DNA of 64,000 nt, from positions 1 through 64,000 of the forward strand of contig CAZYBT010000001.1 in NCBI GenBank assembly GCA_964645755.1. Reading direction: 5' to 3'. The notes under the pieces are model-generated. The model was given only the letters and a program-made list of their open reading frames with translations, was not told the origin of the DNA and did not search any database. Below, in pieces: positions 53,449-61,079 of the stretch. The position numbers and the translations under genes were made by a program. Position 1 is the stretch's first letter, and the number at the start of each line of letters is the position of its first letter. Source of the stretch: VMCP01 sp964645755 (GTDB lineage Bacteria; Bacteroidota; Bacteroidia; NS11-12g; UBA955).

Positions 53449-54507
53449 TTGGCAATTCTAAGATTTAATGGCGTTGGAATTACGGCACTTGCAGGTGCTG
53501 TACCGAAAAACGTGATTAAAAATTTAGAATATACAGATCATTTTAATCGCAACGACGTTCAAGAAATTGTTGAAAAAACAGGCATCTATGAACGAAGGTT
53601 TGCTCCTAAAGGTATGTGTGCGAGTGATTTGTGTTTTGCCGCTGCAGAACGCGTGATTTCAGACAATCATATTGACAAATCTGAAATTGATTTATTGGTG
53701 TTTATTTCTCAAACCCCAGATTATCGAATGCCGGCAACGTCAATATTGCTTCAAAACCGGTTGGGTTTGTCGAAGCATACAATGGCCTTTGATATCAACT
53801 TGGGTTGTTCCGCTTTTGTTTACGGATTATCAGTTGTTTTTTCACTCATGGAAAGGAGTAATTTCAAGAGAGCTTTATTACTTGACGGTGAAACACGATC
53901 AAGGATATATCATCCAAAGGATAGAAAAACGGCTTTTTTATTTGGGGACGGAGGCGTGGCAGCAATAATTGAACGAGATCAAAAATTTGGCCAGAGTATT
54001 TTCTCTTTGGGTAGTGATGGTTCAAAATCCGATTTGATTTCAATGAAATCTGGTGGTTACAGATACGAAACGAATCTAGATAGTTTAACAGAGAATGTCA
54101 TTGATGAACATGGAAATGTATCAACAGACAATCACGGAAGAATGGATGGAGGTGAGGTTTTTAATTTTGTGTTGAAGGAAATTCCAACAAACATCAAAGA
54201 AATTCTTCTTGAATCAGGATTGGAACAGTCGCAAATAGATTATTTTATTTTTCATCAAGCCAATCAATTTATGAACGGTTATTTACAAAAGAAATTCAAA
54301 ATTGAAGATTCTAAGTTTCCATTGTCTATTGGTAAATTCGGCAACACCTCATCGGTTTCCATACCGCTGACAATGGTGAGTGAATTGAGTGATAAAATGC
54401 AAAACTCAAAAAAGATATTGCTGTGCGGATTTGGAGTTGGCATGAGTTGGGCGAGCGCGATTTTAAAAACAGATAACCTTAAAATTTCTAATTTAATTGA
54501 AATATGA
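53449..54507 (+). CDS. 3-oxoacyl-ACP synthase III-like condensing enzyme, copy 2
   Basis: This 352-residue KASIII-type enzyme keeps the full triad: Cys in DINLGCSAFVYGLS, His in IFHQANQFMNG and Asn in KFGNTSSVSIPLTM. It is clearly related to the copy upstream of the carrier protein but differs around the substrate pocket (MDGGEVFNFVLKEIP near 225, a Thr-Asp-Asn-His insert before it), which may fit a longer starter. The TTG at 53449, one base after the carrier stop, is the most likely start; an earlier TTG at 53407 would lie within the carrier gene. It overlaps the reductase by four bases. Confidence 0.9.
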   Translation: MAILRFNGVGITALAGAVPKNVIKNLEYTDHFNRNDVQEIVEKTGIYERRFAPKGMCASDLCFAAAERVISDNHIDKSEIDLLVFISQTPDYRMPATSILLQNRLGLSKHTMAFDINLGCSAFVYGLSVVFSLMERSNFKRALLLDGETRSRIYHPKDRKTAFLFGDGGVAAIIERDQKFGQSIFSLGSDGSKSDLISMKSGGYRYETNLDSLTENVIDEHGNVSTDNHGRMDGGEVFNFVLKEIPTNIKEILLESGLEQSQIDYFIFHQANQFMNGYLQKKFKIEDSKFPLSIGKFGNTSSVSIPLTMVSELSDKMQNSKKILLCGFGVGMSWASAILKTDNLKISNLIEI

Positions 54508-55268
54508 GCAACCCTTTTGACTTAACGGGTAAAAGAATATTGGTTACAGGAGCCTCTTCGGGAATTGGTAGGTCTGTGGCCATAGAATGCAGTAAACTTG
54601 GAGCAGAATTGGTTTTGATGGGCAGAGATGAAGGTAGATTAATTGAAACATTGAATTTATTGAACCCCGGCAAGAATCATATATATGTTGCTGCTGATTT
54701 CGAGGGTGGTGTAGATTTAGAAAAACTCACGAATATCATTCAAGGAGGAAATAAATTAAGTGGCTTGGTAAATTGTGCAGGTGTAACTTCAACTTTGCCA
54801 ATTAAAAGTATTCAAAAAAATAGATTACAAAGTACTTTTGATGTTAATGTTTTTGGAGCCTTTGAAATGGCGAAATGGTTTACCAAAAAATCAATTGTAG
54901 ATGCAAACGGGGGTAGTATTATTTTCATTGCTTCAATAATGGGTCAAATGGGAGAGGTTGGAAAAACACTATATTCAATGTCCAAAGGTGCATTAATTTC
55001 TGGAAGTCGTTCTATGGCTTTGGAGTTGGCTTCAAAAAACATCCGTGTTAATTGCATTTCTCCTGGTGTTGTCTTAACTCCCATGGTAGAGAATGGAGTA
55101 TATGCTAAAGATGTCGCATTGTTTGATCAAGTAAAGCAAAAACATCCACTTGGAATTGGCGAAGCGATTGATGTTGCCAACGCTGTCGTTTTTTTATTAT
55201 CGGGTGCAGCAAAATGGATTACAGGAACAAATTTGATCGTAGATGGTGGCTACACCGCAGGTAAATAG
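54504..55268 (+). CDS. SDR ketoreductase, FabG-like
   Basis: This 254-residue classical short-chain dehydrogenase has ILVTGASSGIGRSVA (residues about 12-26), LVNCAGVTS, the Ser in FIASIMGQMG, YSMSKGALISG (catalytic Tyr and Lys near 155-159) and a C-terminal WITGTNLIVDGGYTAGK. FabG-like enzymes reduce 3-oxoacyl-ACP to 3-hydroxyacyl-ACP with NADPH. Being last in the KASIII-ACP-KASIII row, it should reduce each keto group formed there. No dehydratase or enoyl reductase is nearby, so hydroxyl groups should be retained. It is the last gene of the 29-gene operon. Confidence 0.92.
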   Translation: MSNPFDLTGKRILVTGASSGIGRSVAIECSKLGAELVLMGRDEGRLIETLNLLNPGKNHIYVAADFEGGVDLEKLTNIIQGGNKLSGLVNCAGVTSTLPIKSIQKNRLQSTFDVNVFGAFEMAKWFTKKSIVDANGGSIIFIASIMGQMGEVGKTLYSMSKGALISGSRSMALELASKNIRVNCISPGVVLTPMVENGVYAKDVALFDQVKQKHPLGIGEAIDVANAVVFLLSGAAKWITGTNLIVDGGYTAGK

Positions 55269-55344
55269 GGTTTTTGTGATAAAATGTTATACGTTTAACA
55301 CAAAATTAGTATCATTCAAGTTTTCTTAACATACGGGTTTTGTT

Positions 55345-55352
55345 TAATTTTG
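55345..55352 (+). promoter_or_regulatory. -7 box (TAATTTTG) before the PglE-like gene
   Basis: The octamer fits TAnnTTTG within the 238-base gap after the operon and would give a leader of about 150 bases. The leader holds an imperfect inverted repeat, AATCAAGAGAAC with GTTCTTGATT (55368-55409), whose role is unknown. Confidence 0.4.
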
Positions 55353-55506
55353 TAAGCACAAATTTAGAATCAAGAGAACTACAAATTATTTTTGGCAAGG
55401 TTCTTGATTAAGTCAAATCAAACAATGAAAAACTTAACAGCAAAAATCATCATTGAAACAACATCAATTAATTTTGATGTGATTTTTGCAATTCTTAGAA
55501 ATTCTT

Positions 55507-56712
55507 ATGACACTCAAAAATATCTTAAAAAATAAACTTAATCTAAAATCAATAGAGCTCGAATCAGAAGTTGGAAATACATCTTCTGAGAGAATTTGGT
55601 TATCATCACCGCACATGAGCGGACATGAACAAAAGTACATTGCTGAAGCATTTGCCACAAATTGGATTGCCCCGTTGGGTTCAAATGTAGATGGATTTGA
55701 AAATGATGTTTGTGAATACACAGGTGCTCAACACGGTGCGGCTTTGTCTTCTGGAACCGCAGCAATTCACCTCGCATTAAAGCTTTGTGGTGTGGGCCAA
55801 GATGATTATGTAATTTGTCAGAGTTTCACTTTTGTTGCTACTGCAAATGCAATTGTTTATGAAAAAGCCATTCCAATTTTTGTAGATTCAGAGCCCGATA
55901 CTTGGGGAATGGACCCCAAATTGATGGAAAAAGCAATTTTACATTGTATTTCTTTAGAGAAAAAACCAAAGGCGATTATCCCAGTTCACTTATATGGCAT
56001 GCCTGTTAAGATGGATGAAATCATGGAAATTGCGAACAAGTATAAGATTCCAGTCATTGAAGATGCTGCTGAAGCACTTGGTTCAACAATCAATGGTAAA
56101 CAATGCGGAACCTTTGGTGACTATGGCGTTATAAGTTTTAATGGCAACAAGATTATCACAACATCTGGTGGTGGAATGTTGTTGTCAAATACTAAAGAAA
56201 AAATAGAAAAAGCGAGATTTTTATCTACCCAAGCTCGTGATGTTGCTCCACACTACCAACATAGTGAAGTAGGATATAACTATCGAATGAGTAATGTTTT
56301 AGCGGGAATTGGACGTGGGCAAATGGAAGTCATTCAAGACAGAGTGAATCAGCGCAGATATAATTTTGAATTATACAAAAAAGAACTATCGGGTATTCCG
56401 GGAATTTCTTTTTTGGAGGAACTCGATGGATTTAAAAGTAATAGATGGTTGACAATTATCATTGTAGATTCGAAGTTAACAAATGGTGTTACCAATGAAG
56501 ACTTAAGAATTGCTTTAGATTCAGAAAATATTGAATCAAGACCACTTTGGAAACCAATGCACATGCAACCACTATTTGAAAAGCAACCTTACTTCGGAAA
56601 CGGAGTGGCGATGAAGTTATTCAAAACTGGACTTTGTTTACCAAGTGGAAGCAATTTGAAAGAATCAGATTTAATGAGAGTTGTTAAAGCCATTAAATCG
56701 CAGTTTAAATAA
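55507..56712 (+). CDS. PglE-like DegT-family nucleotide-sugar 4-aminotransferase
   Basis: This 401-residue PLP enzyme shows IWLSSPHMSGHEQKYIAEAF, LSSGTAAIHLALKLCGV (phosphate loop), VIEDAAEALGSTING (PLP-ring Asp) and the Schiff-base Lys in ISFNGNKIITTSGGGMLLS near 213. The Asn-Gly-Asn-Lys-Ile-Ile form is typical of enzymes aminating C4 of UDP-4-keto-6-deoxy-GlcNAc, as PglE does. Such an amine would be the acceptor for the PglD-like acyltransferase. The UDP-GlcNAc 4,6-dehydratase needed before it is not in this window. The ATG at 55507 is chosen; a TTG seven codons earlier is possible. Confidence 0.9.
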   Translation: MTLKNILKNKLNLKSIELESEVGNTSSERIWLSSPHMSGHEQKYIAEAFATNWIAPLGSNVDGFENDVCEYTGAQHGAALSSGTAAIHLALKLCGVGQDDYVICQSFTFVATANAIVYEKAIPIFVDSEPDTWGMDPKLMEKAILHCISLEKKPKAIIPVHLYGMPVKMDEIMEIANKYKIPVIEDAAEALGSTINGKQCGTFGDYGVISFNGNKIITTSGGGMLLSNTKEKIEKARFLSTQARDVAPHYQHSEVGYNYRMSNVLAGIGRGQMEVIQDRVNQRRYNFELYKKELSGIPGISFLEELDGFKSNRWLTIIIVDSKLTNGVTNEDLRIALDSENIESRPLWKPMHMQPLFEKQPYFGNGVAMKLFKTGLCLPSGSNLKESDLMRVVKAIKSQFK

Positions 56713-56736
56713 TTTTCTTTTCTACTGTATCAGCAG

Positions 56737-56744
56737 TAGATTTG
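56737..56744 (+). promoter_or_regulatory. -7 box (TAGATTTG)
   Basis: It matches TAnnTTTG in the 59-base gap before the FAD oxidoreductase gene, ending 27 bases before its ATG. No -33 match is seen. Confidence 0.3.
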
Positions 56745-56771
56745 CAGTTCCTATATCAATAGGAATCTTCA

Positions 56772-58205
56772 ATGTCAGTTAAAAGTAAAAGTGTTATCGT
56801 AATTGGTGCTGGTCCAGCGGGTTTAACAGCCGCCTATGAATTAGCAAAGAAAGGAGCCAATGTTACGGTGGTTGAGTCCACCTTGGCAGTTGGAGGTATG
56901 GCCAGAAGTTTTGAACTCTTTGGTCAAATCGTTGATTGTGGTCCTCATAGATTCTTTTCAAGTGATAAAATTGTGAACGATTTGTTCCATGAGGTAGTGC
57001 AAGATGATTATACTTTGGTAAATCGTTTAACACGTATCTATTACAAGAATAAGTTCTTTGACTATCCTTTGAAATTGGGTAATGTACTCAAAAATTTGTC
57101 CCCAATTGAAATCATTGGAATCCTTTGGAGCTATGCAGTGGTTCGAATTTCAGGCAAAAAGAATCTTGAAACTTTTGAAGATTGGGTTACAGATAAATTT
57201 GGTAAAAAATTATTTCAAATGTTTTTCAAAACGTATTCTGAAAAATTATGGGGAATAAGATGTGATCAAATTGATTCAGATTGGGCTGCTCAAAGAATTA
57301 AAAAGCTATCTCTTTATGAAGCTGTAAAAGCCGCGATTTTTGGCAACAAGGGCAATAAACATAAAACATTAGTTGATCAATTTGCCTACCCTAAAAATGG
57401 TACTGGAGAAGTTTATGAGAAAATGGCAAATGCCATTCAAAACATGGGAGGAACAATCCTATTTCATAAAAAAATAGCAAAAATTAATGTAGATAACCAA
57501 AAGATGATTACTTCCATAGTAGATTCTGATGGACTAGAATACAAAGCCGACCATTATATTTCAACCATGCCTTTAACCTTATTGCTTCAAGGTATGTCTC
57601 AAATAGACCAAAATGTATTGGAAATTTCTAAGAAATTGTACTTTAGAAACACAACCTTGGTTTACTTAGAAATTGATACAGACAAACTTTTCCCAGATAA
57701 TTGGATTTATGTTCATTCACCGGAAGTAAAACATGGTAGAATTACAAATTTTAGAAACTGGTGTCCTTCAATCAATAAAGATAAAAAGACAACAATTTTA
57801 TGTCTAGAATTTTGGAGTTTCGACCATGAAGAGCTTTGGAATTATTCAGATGAGCAACTGAATCAACTCGCGGCCACTGAAATCCGAAAATTGAATCTGA
57901 TCAATGCTGAATCAAAGATTTTGAATCAGTCTGTAATGCGTATTCCTAAATGTTATCCGGTATATGAAACAGGATATATGGATTATTTACAGCCTGTGAT
58001 AGACTACCTAAAAGGATTTCACAATTTGCATCCAATTGGTCGTTATGGTTCATTCAAATACAACAATCAGGATCATTCAATTTTGATGGGAATTCTCATT
58101 GCTCGACAACTCGATTCAGGAAAGGATCAAAAGCTATGGGATATCAATACAGACTCTGATTACCAAGAAGAAACAGAAATTAATTTAACTGGTTATAACG
58201 TCTAA
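56772..58205 (+). CDS. FAD-dependent oxidoreductase of the protoporphyrinogen-oxidase/UDP-galactopyranose-mutase-like group
   Basis: This 477-residue protein binds FAD through VIVIGAGPAGLTAAYELAKKGANVTVVE (residues about 8-34; key residues GAGPAG and VVE) and GGMARSFELFGQIVDCGPHRFF. The middle has YSEKLWGIRCDQIDSDWAAQRI, seen in a group of flavoproteins from polysaccharide loci that is often loosely named protoporphyrinogen oxidase. It ends ARQLDSGKDQKLWDINTD. It may alter a lipid- or nucleotide-linked sugar. It is closed by a strong terminator. Confidence 0.85.
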   Translation: MSVKSKSVIVIGAGPAGLTAAYELAKKGANVTVVESTLAVGGMARSFELFGQIVDCGPHRFFSSDKIVNDLFHEVVQDDYTLVNRLTRIYYKNKFFDYPLKLGNVLKNLSPIEIIGILWSYAVVRISGKKNLETFEDWVTDKFGKKLFQMFFKTYSEKLWGIRCDQIDSDWAAQRIKKLSLYEAVKAAIFGNKGNKHKTLVDQFAYPKNGTGEVYEKMANAIQNMGGTILFHKKIAKINVDNQKMITSIVDSDGLEYKADHYISTMPLTLLLQGMSQIDQNVLEISKKLYFRNTTLVYLEIDTDKLFPDNWIYVHSPEVKHGRITNFRNWCPSINKDKKTTILCLEFWSFDHEELWNYSDEQLNQLAATEIRKLNLINAESKILNQSVMRIPKCYPVYETGYMDYLQPVIDYLKGFHNLHPIGRYGSFKYNNQDHSILMGILIARQLDSGKDQKLWDINTDSDYQEETEINLTGYNV

Positions 58206-58224
58206 ACGAGTAATAAAGAATTTT

Positions 58225-58254
58225 AAAGCCTCCATTTTTGGAGGCTTTTTTTTT
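58225..58254 (+). terminator. Strong intrinsic terminator
   Basis: AAAGCCTCC and GGAGGCTTT form a nine-pair stem around ATTTTT and run into a nine-T tract. The TTTG at its very end (58251-58254) could double as the -33 element of the folA promoter. Confidence 0.92.
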
Positions 58255-58277
58255 GATGGTTCTCGCTGAAATTAAAT

Positions 58278-58285
58278 TAACTTTG
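58278..58285 (+). promoter_or_regulatory. folA promoter -7 box (TAACTTTG) with -33 TTTG
   Basis: TTTG at 58251-58254 and TAACTTTG at 58278-58285 are separated by 23 bases, within the 17-23 range reported for Bacteroidota promoters. The ATG follows seven bases later, so the mRNA leader would be only a few bases. Confidence 0.6.
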
Positions 58286-58292
58286 TCAACTC

Positions 58293-58790
58293 ATGCAAAT
58301 TTCACTCATCGCTGCAATTGGTCAGAATTTTGAACTCGGAGCCAATAATGATTTGCTTTGGCACCTTCCGATAGATTTTAAGTGGTTTATTCAACACACC
58401 AAAGGCAAGCCAGTGCTTATGGGTAGAAAAACCATGGAAAGTCTTGGTAAGCCTCTAAAAAACAGATTGAATTTAGTTCTAAGCCGTTCAAACCCAAATT
58501 TAGTTGAAGGTTTTCATTTAGTTTCAAACATTACAGAGGCCATTGATAAAGTAAACGAAGAGAGTTATGATGAACTTATGATCATTGGTGGTGCCCAAAT
58601 TTATGAGCAAACAATTGATGTTTGCGATCGATTAATTATTACCCATGTTGCTGCTAATTTTTCTCAAGCAGAAACATTTTTTCCAAAGGTAAATTTCCAA
58701 GATTGGAATTGTGTTTTTTCTGAAAAACATCAAGCCGATGAGCAACATGCTTATCCATTTGAATTCTGCATATACGAGAAATACGTTTAA
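58293..58790 (+). CDS. folA: Dihydrofolate reductase
   Basis: This 165-residue enzyme reduces dihydrofolate to tetrahydrofolate with NADPH. It shows SLIAAIGQNFELGANNDLLWHLPIDFKWF (key residues GxxNDLLWHLP, with Asp in the active-site region), VLMGRKTMESLGKPL and the NADPH loop MIIGGAQIYEQ near 108-118. The length is standard for the chromosomal enzyme. The next gene starts with GTG directly after its stop, so the two probably share a transcript. Confidence 0.96.
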   Translation: MQISLIAAIGQNFELGANNDLLWHLPIDFKWFIQHTKGKPVLMGRKTMESLGKPLKNRLNLVLSRSNPNLVEGFHLVSNITEAIDKVNEESYDELMIIGGAQIYEQTIDVCDRLIITHVAANFSQAETFFPKVNFQDWNCVFSEKHQADEQHAYPFEFCIYEKYV

Positions 58791-60188
58791 GTGAAATATG
58801 GGAAATTCATATTAATTCTCTTTTTTCTTTTCTTGAATGAGGGATATTTGGTTTCGCAGTCAATTGTCCCTCAAAATATAAAATATGATTCAATTTCAAC
58901 CGTAAAAGTAAAGGGTTTAAAGCGAACAAAATTAGTGACTATTCATCGGGAATTGAATTATATAGAGGGTGTTAAACTTTTTGTAAATGATTCACTGATA
59001 AATCGATGGGAATTAAGATTGAGCTCATTAAATTTATTTACGGATGTAAATGTTTTCAGAAAAAATGATACCTTACACATAGAAGTTACTGAAGAGTTTT
59101 ATTATTGGTTAAATCCTGTTGGAGGGTTTGCCGACCGGAATTTTCACAATTGGTTGCTCAATCCTAAATTGAGTCGGTTGTACTTTGGCGGAGACTTTTT
59201 GTTTTACAATTTATTTGGATTGAATCACACATGCACAATGACATTAGTTGGTGGTTTTAATCAACAAGTAGGATTAGGATATGAATGGCCGAATTCTAAG
59301 TTTGGAAAGGGGTGGTTGGGAAAGGTCAAATTTTTATATTCTAGAAACCATGAAATATGGTTAAAAACCGAAAATAACCAAGTTGTATTTTATCAAATAG
59401 AGCCAGACTATGCGCAGCAGGTAACAGCGATATCTGCTAAGTTTTCAAAAAAGTTAAGCTATGAAAGTAGTTTTGAAATAGGCGAATCTGTGGATTTTTA
59501 TCGGATTGATCCATCTGTTTATTTTTTAAATAAAGACTACTTATTGGGAGGTAATGAGTTAACAATGAATACGTTAAGTTGTGGATATGCCTTTGATTCT
59601 CGAAATCAACGTCATTATCCTACCGATGGTACTGAGTTAAAATTGGGCATTGATTTTCAACATTTAATTTCCAATAATCGTTCAGTAAGAAACATAAACT
59701 CTTTTAATGCTAAATTGAGAAAGTTCATTCCATTGGGAAAATTTATTTCTTTGGGAATGGCGTTGGCATCGCAATATAGATTCGGGAACTTGAATTATTT
59801 GATGAGTCGCCAATTGGGATATGGTGGAGAATATGTGCGTGGTTATGAACAGTATGTGCTTGATGGCGCTGGTTTTGTAGTTGCGAAATTTTCTTTAAGA
59901 GCAAAGTTATTTGATCAAAAAATTAAAGTAAGAACATTTTCAAAAGCTGTGAATTACGAAAATGCTCCGTTGGCAGTGTGGTTGACTGTTTTTAGTGATA
60001 ATGGTAAAGTGATTTCGCCATACATGAATCAATCATTTTTGGGGAACTCACTGCAAAAGGAATACTTAAAATCTTTAGGTTTTGGCATTGATATTTTGGC
60101 TTATTACGATCTATTGACTAGATTTGATGTGACAAGAAATCATTTTGGCAATTGGATATTTAACTTATCATTCAAACATGCCATTTAA
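58791..60188 (+). CDS. Omp85-type outer-membrane barrel with a single POTRA domain
   Basis: This 465-residue protein has a signal peptide (residues 1-22). One POTRA-like domain follows (about 38-105: TVKVKGLKRTKLVTIHREL ending NVFRKNDTLHIEVTEE). The barrel of about 350 residues includes YAFDSRNQRHYPTDGTELKLG and the loop YVRGYEQYV near 350. The VRGY-type motif is the lid-lock signature of BamA/TamA/FhaC proteins. Having one POTRA domain and a short length sets it apart from BamA. It may insert a lipid or small protein or be a surface-lipoprotein or patatin-like relative; its function is unknown. The GTG start follows folA with no gap. Confidence 0.78.
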   Translation: MKYGKFILILFFLFLNEGYLVSQSIVPQNIKYDSISTVKVKGLKRTKLVTIHRELNYIEGVKLFVNDSLINRWELRLSSLNLFTDVNVFRKNDTLHIEVTEEFYYWLNPVGGFADRNFHNWLLNPKLSRLYFGGDFLFYNLFGLNHTCTMTLVGGFNQQVGLGYEWPNSKFGKGWLGKVKFLYSRNHEIWLKTENNQVVFYQIEPDYAQQVTAISAKFSKKLSYESSFEIGESVDFYRIDPSVYFLNKDYLLGGNELTMNTLSCGYAFDSRNQRHYPTDGTELKLGIDFQHLISNNRSVRNINSFNAKLRKFIPLGKFISLGMALASQYRFGNLNYLMSRQLGYGGEYVRGYEQYVLDGAGFVVAKFSLRAKLFDQKIKVRTFSKAVNYENAPLAVWLTVFSDNGKVISPYMNQSFLGNSLQKEYLKSLGFGIDILAYYDLLTRFDVTRNHFGNWIFNLSFKHAI

Positions 60189-60191
60189 TCT

Positions 60192-61079
60192 ATGAAAATT
60201 GGAGTTTATGCAAAATCAGTTCGTGATCCAAAGCATCGTGATGCTCTGGCGAATTTGATATTGATATTACACAAAAGAGGACATCAAGTTTTTTGTCCGC
60301 CTTCGCTTGAAGATTTTATTTACATGCAAGTATCCAATACAATTGTGCCCCATGTATTTGATTATTTTACAGCCGATTCAGCCTCTATTGATGTATTGAT
60401 AAGTGTGGGTGGCGATGGAACAATTTTGGATACTTTACAATTTGTACGCGACAGTAAAATTCCGGTATTGTCGATCAATACTGGTCGTTTAGGTTTTCTA
60501 GCTGGTGTGGCAACTGATGAAATAGAATTTGCAATTGATGAATTAGAAAAGGGAAATTATCTACTAGAGTCTAGAAGCTTATTGCATATGGATTCAAATG
60601 AAGAAATCTTTGATTTCAATTTTGGTTTGAACGATTTTGTAATTCATAAAAAAGAGACTTCAAGTATGATTGTGGTGCATACCTATTTGAATGGAGAGTT
60701 TTTGAATAGTTATTGGAGTGATGGACTTATTGTTTCTACTCCCACCGGTTCAACTGGATATTCTTTGAGTTGTGGTGGCCCCATTATTTTTCCTAAAAGC
60801 GATAGTTTTGTCATTACTCCAATTGCGCCCCATAACTTGAATGTGAGGCCTGTTGTTGTAAGCGATGATGTAGTTATTTCATTTGAAATAGAAGGTAGAG
60901 CGAGTAGTTACCTGGCAAGTTTGGACGCTAGATCGCAGAGTATAACCGGTGATGTGAATATGGCTGTTAAAAAGGCAAGTTTTCCTTTGATTTTAATGCG
61001 ATTGACCAATGTCAATTTCATGGATACGTTGAGAAGTAAATTGAATTGGGGATTTGATAAACGGACTGAAGTTGAATGA
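60192..61079 (+). CDS. nadK: NAD kinase
   Basis: This 295-residue enzyme phosphorylates NAD to NADP. It has the diagnostic SVGGDGTILDTLQFV near residue 75, SINTGRLGFLAGV, the FGLNDFVIHK segment with the conserved Asn-Asp pair, and STPTGSTGYSLSCGGPI near 182-198. Length and motifs are standard. It lies three bases after the Omp85-type gene and overlaps the next by four bases (ATGA). Confidence 0.96.
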   Translation: MKIGVYAKSVRDPKHRDALANLILILHKRGHQVFCPPSLEDFIYMQVSNTIVPHVFDYFTADSASIDVLISVGGDGTILDTLQFVRDSKIPVLSINTGRLGFLAGVATDEIEFAIDELEKGNYLLESRSLLHMDSNEEIFDFNFGLNDFVIHKKETSSMIVVHTYLNGEFLNSYWSDGLIVSTPTGSTGYSLSCGGPIIFPKSDSFVITPIAPHNLNVRPVVVSDDVVISFEIEGRASSYLASLDARSQSITGDVNMAVKKASFPLILMRLTNVNFMDTLRSKLNWGFDKRTEVE

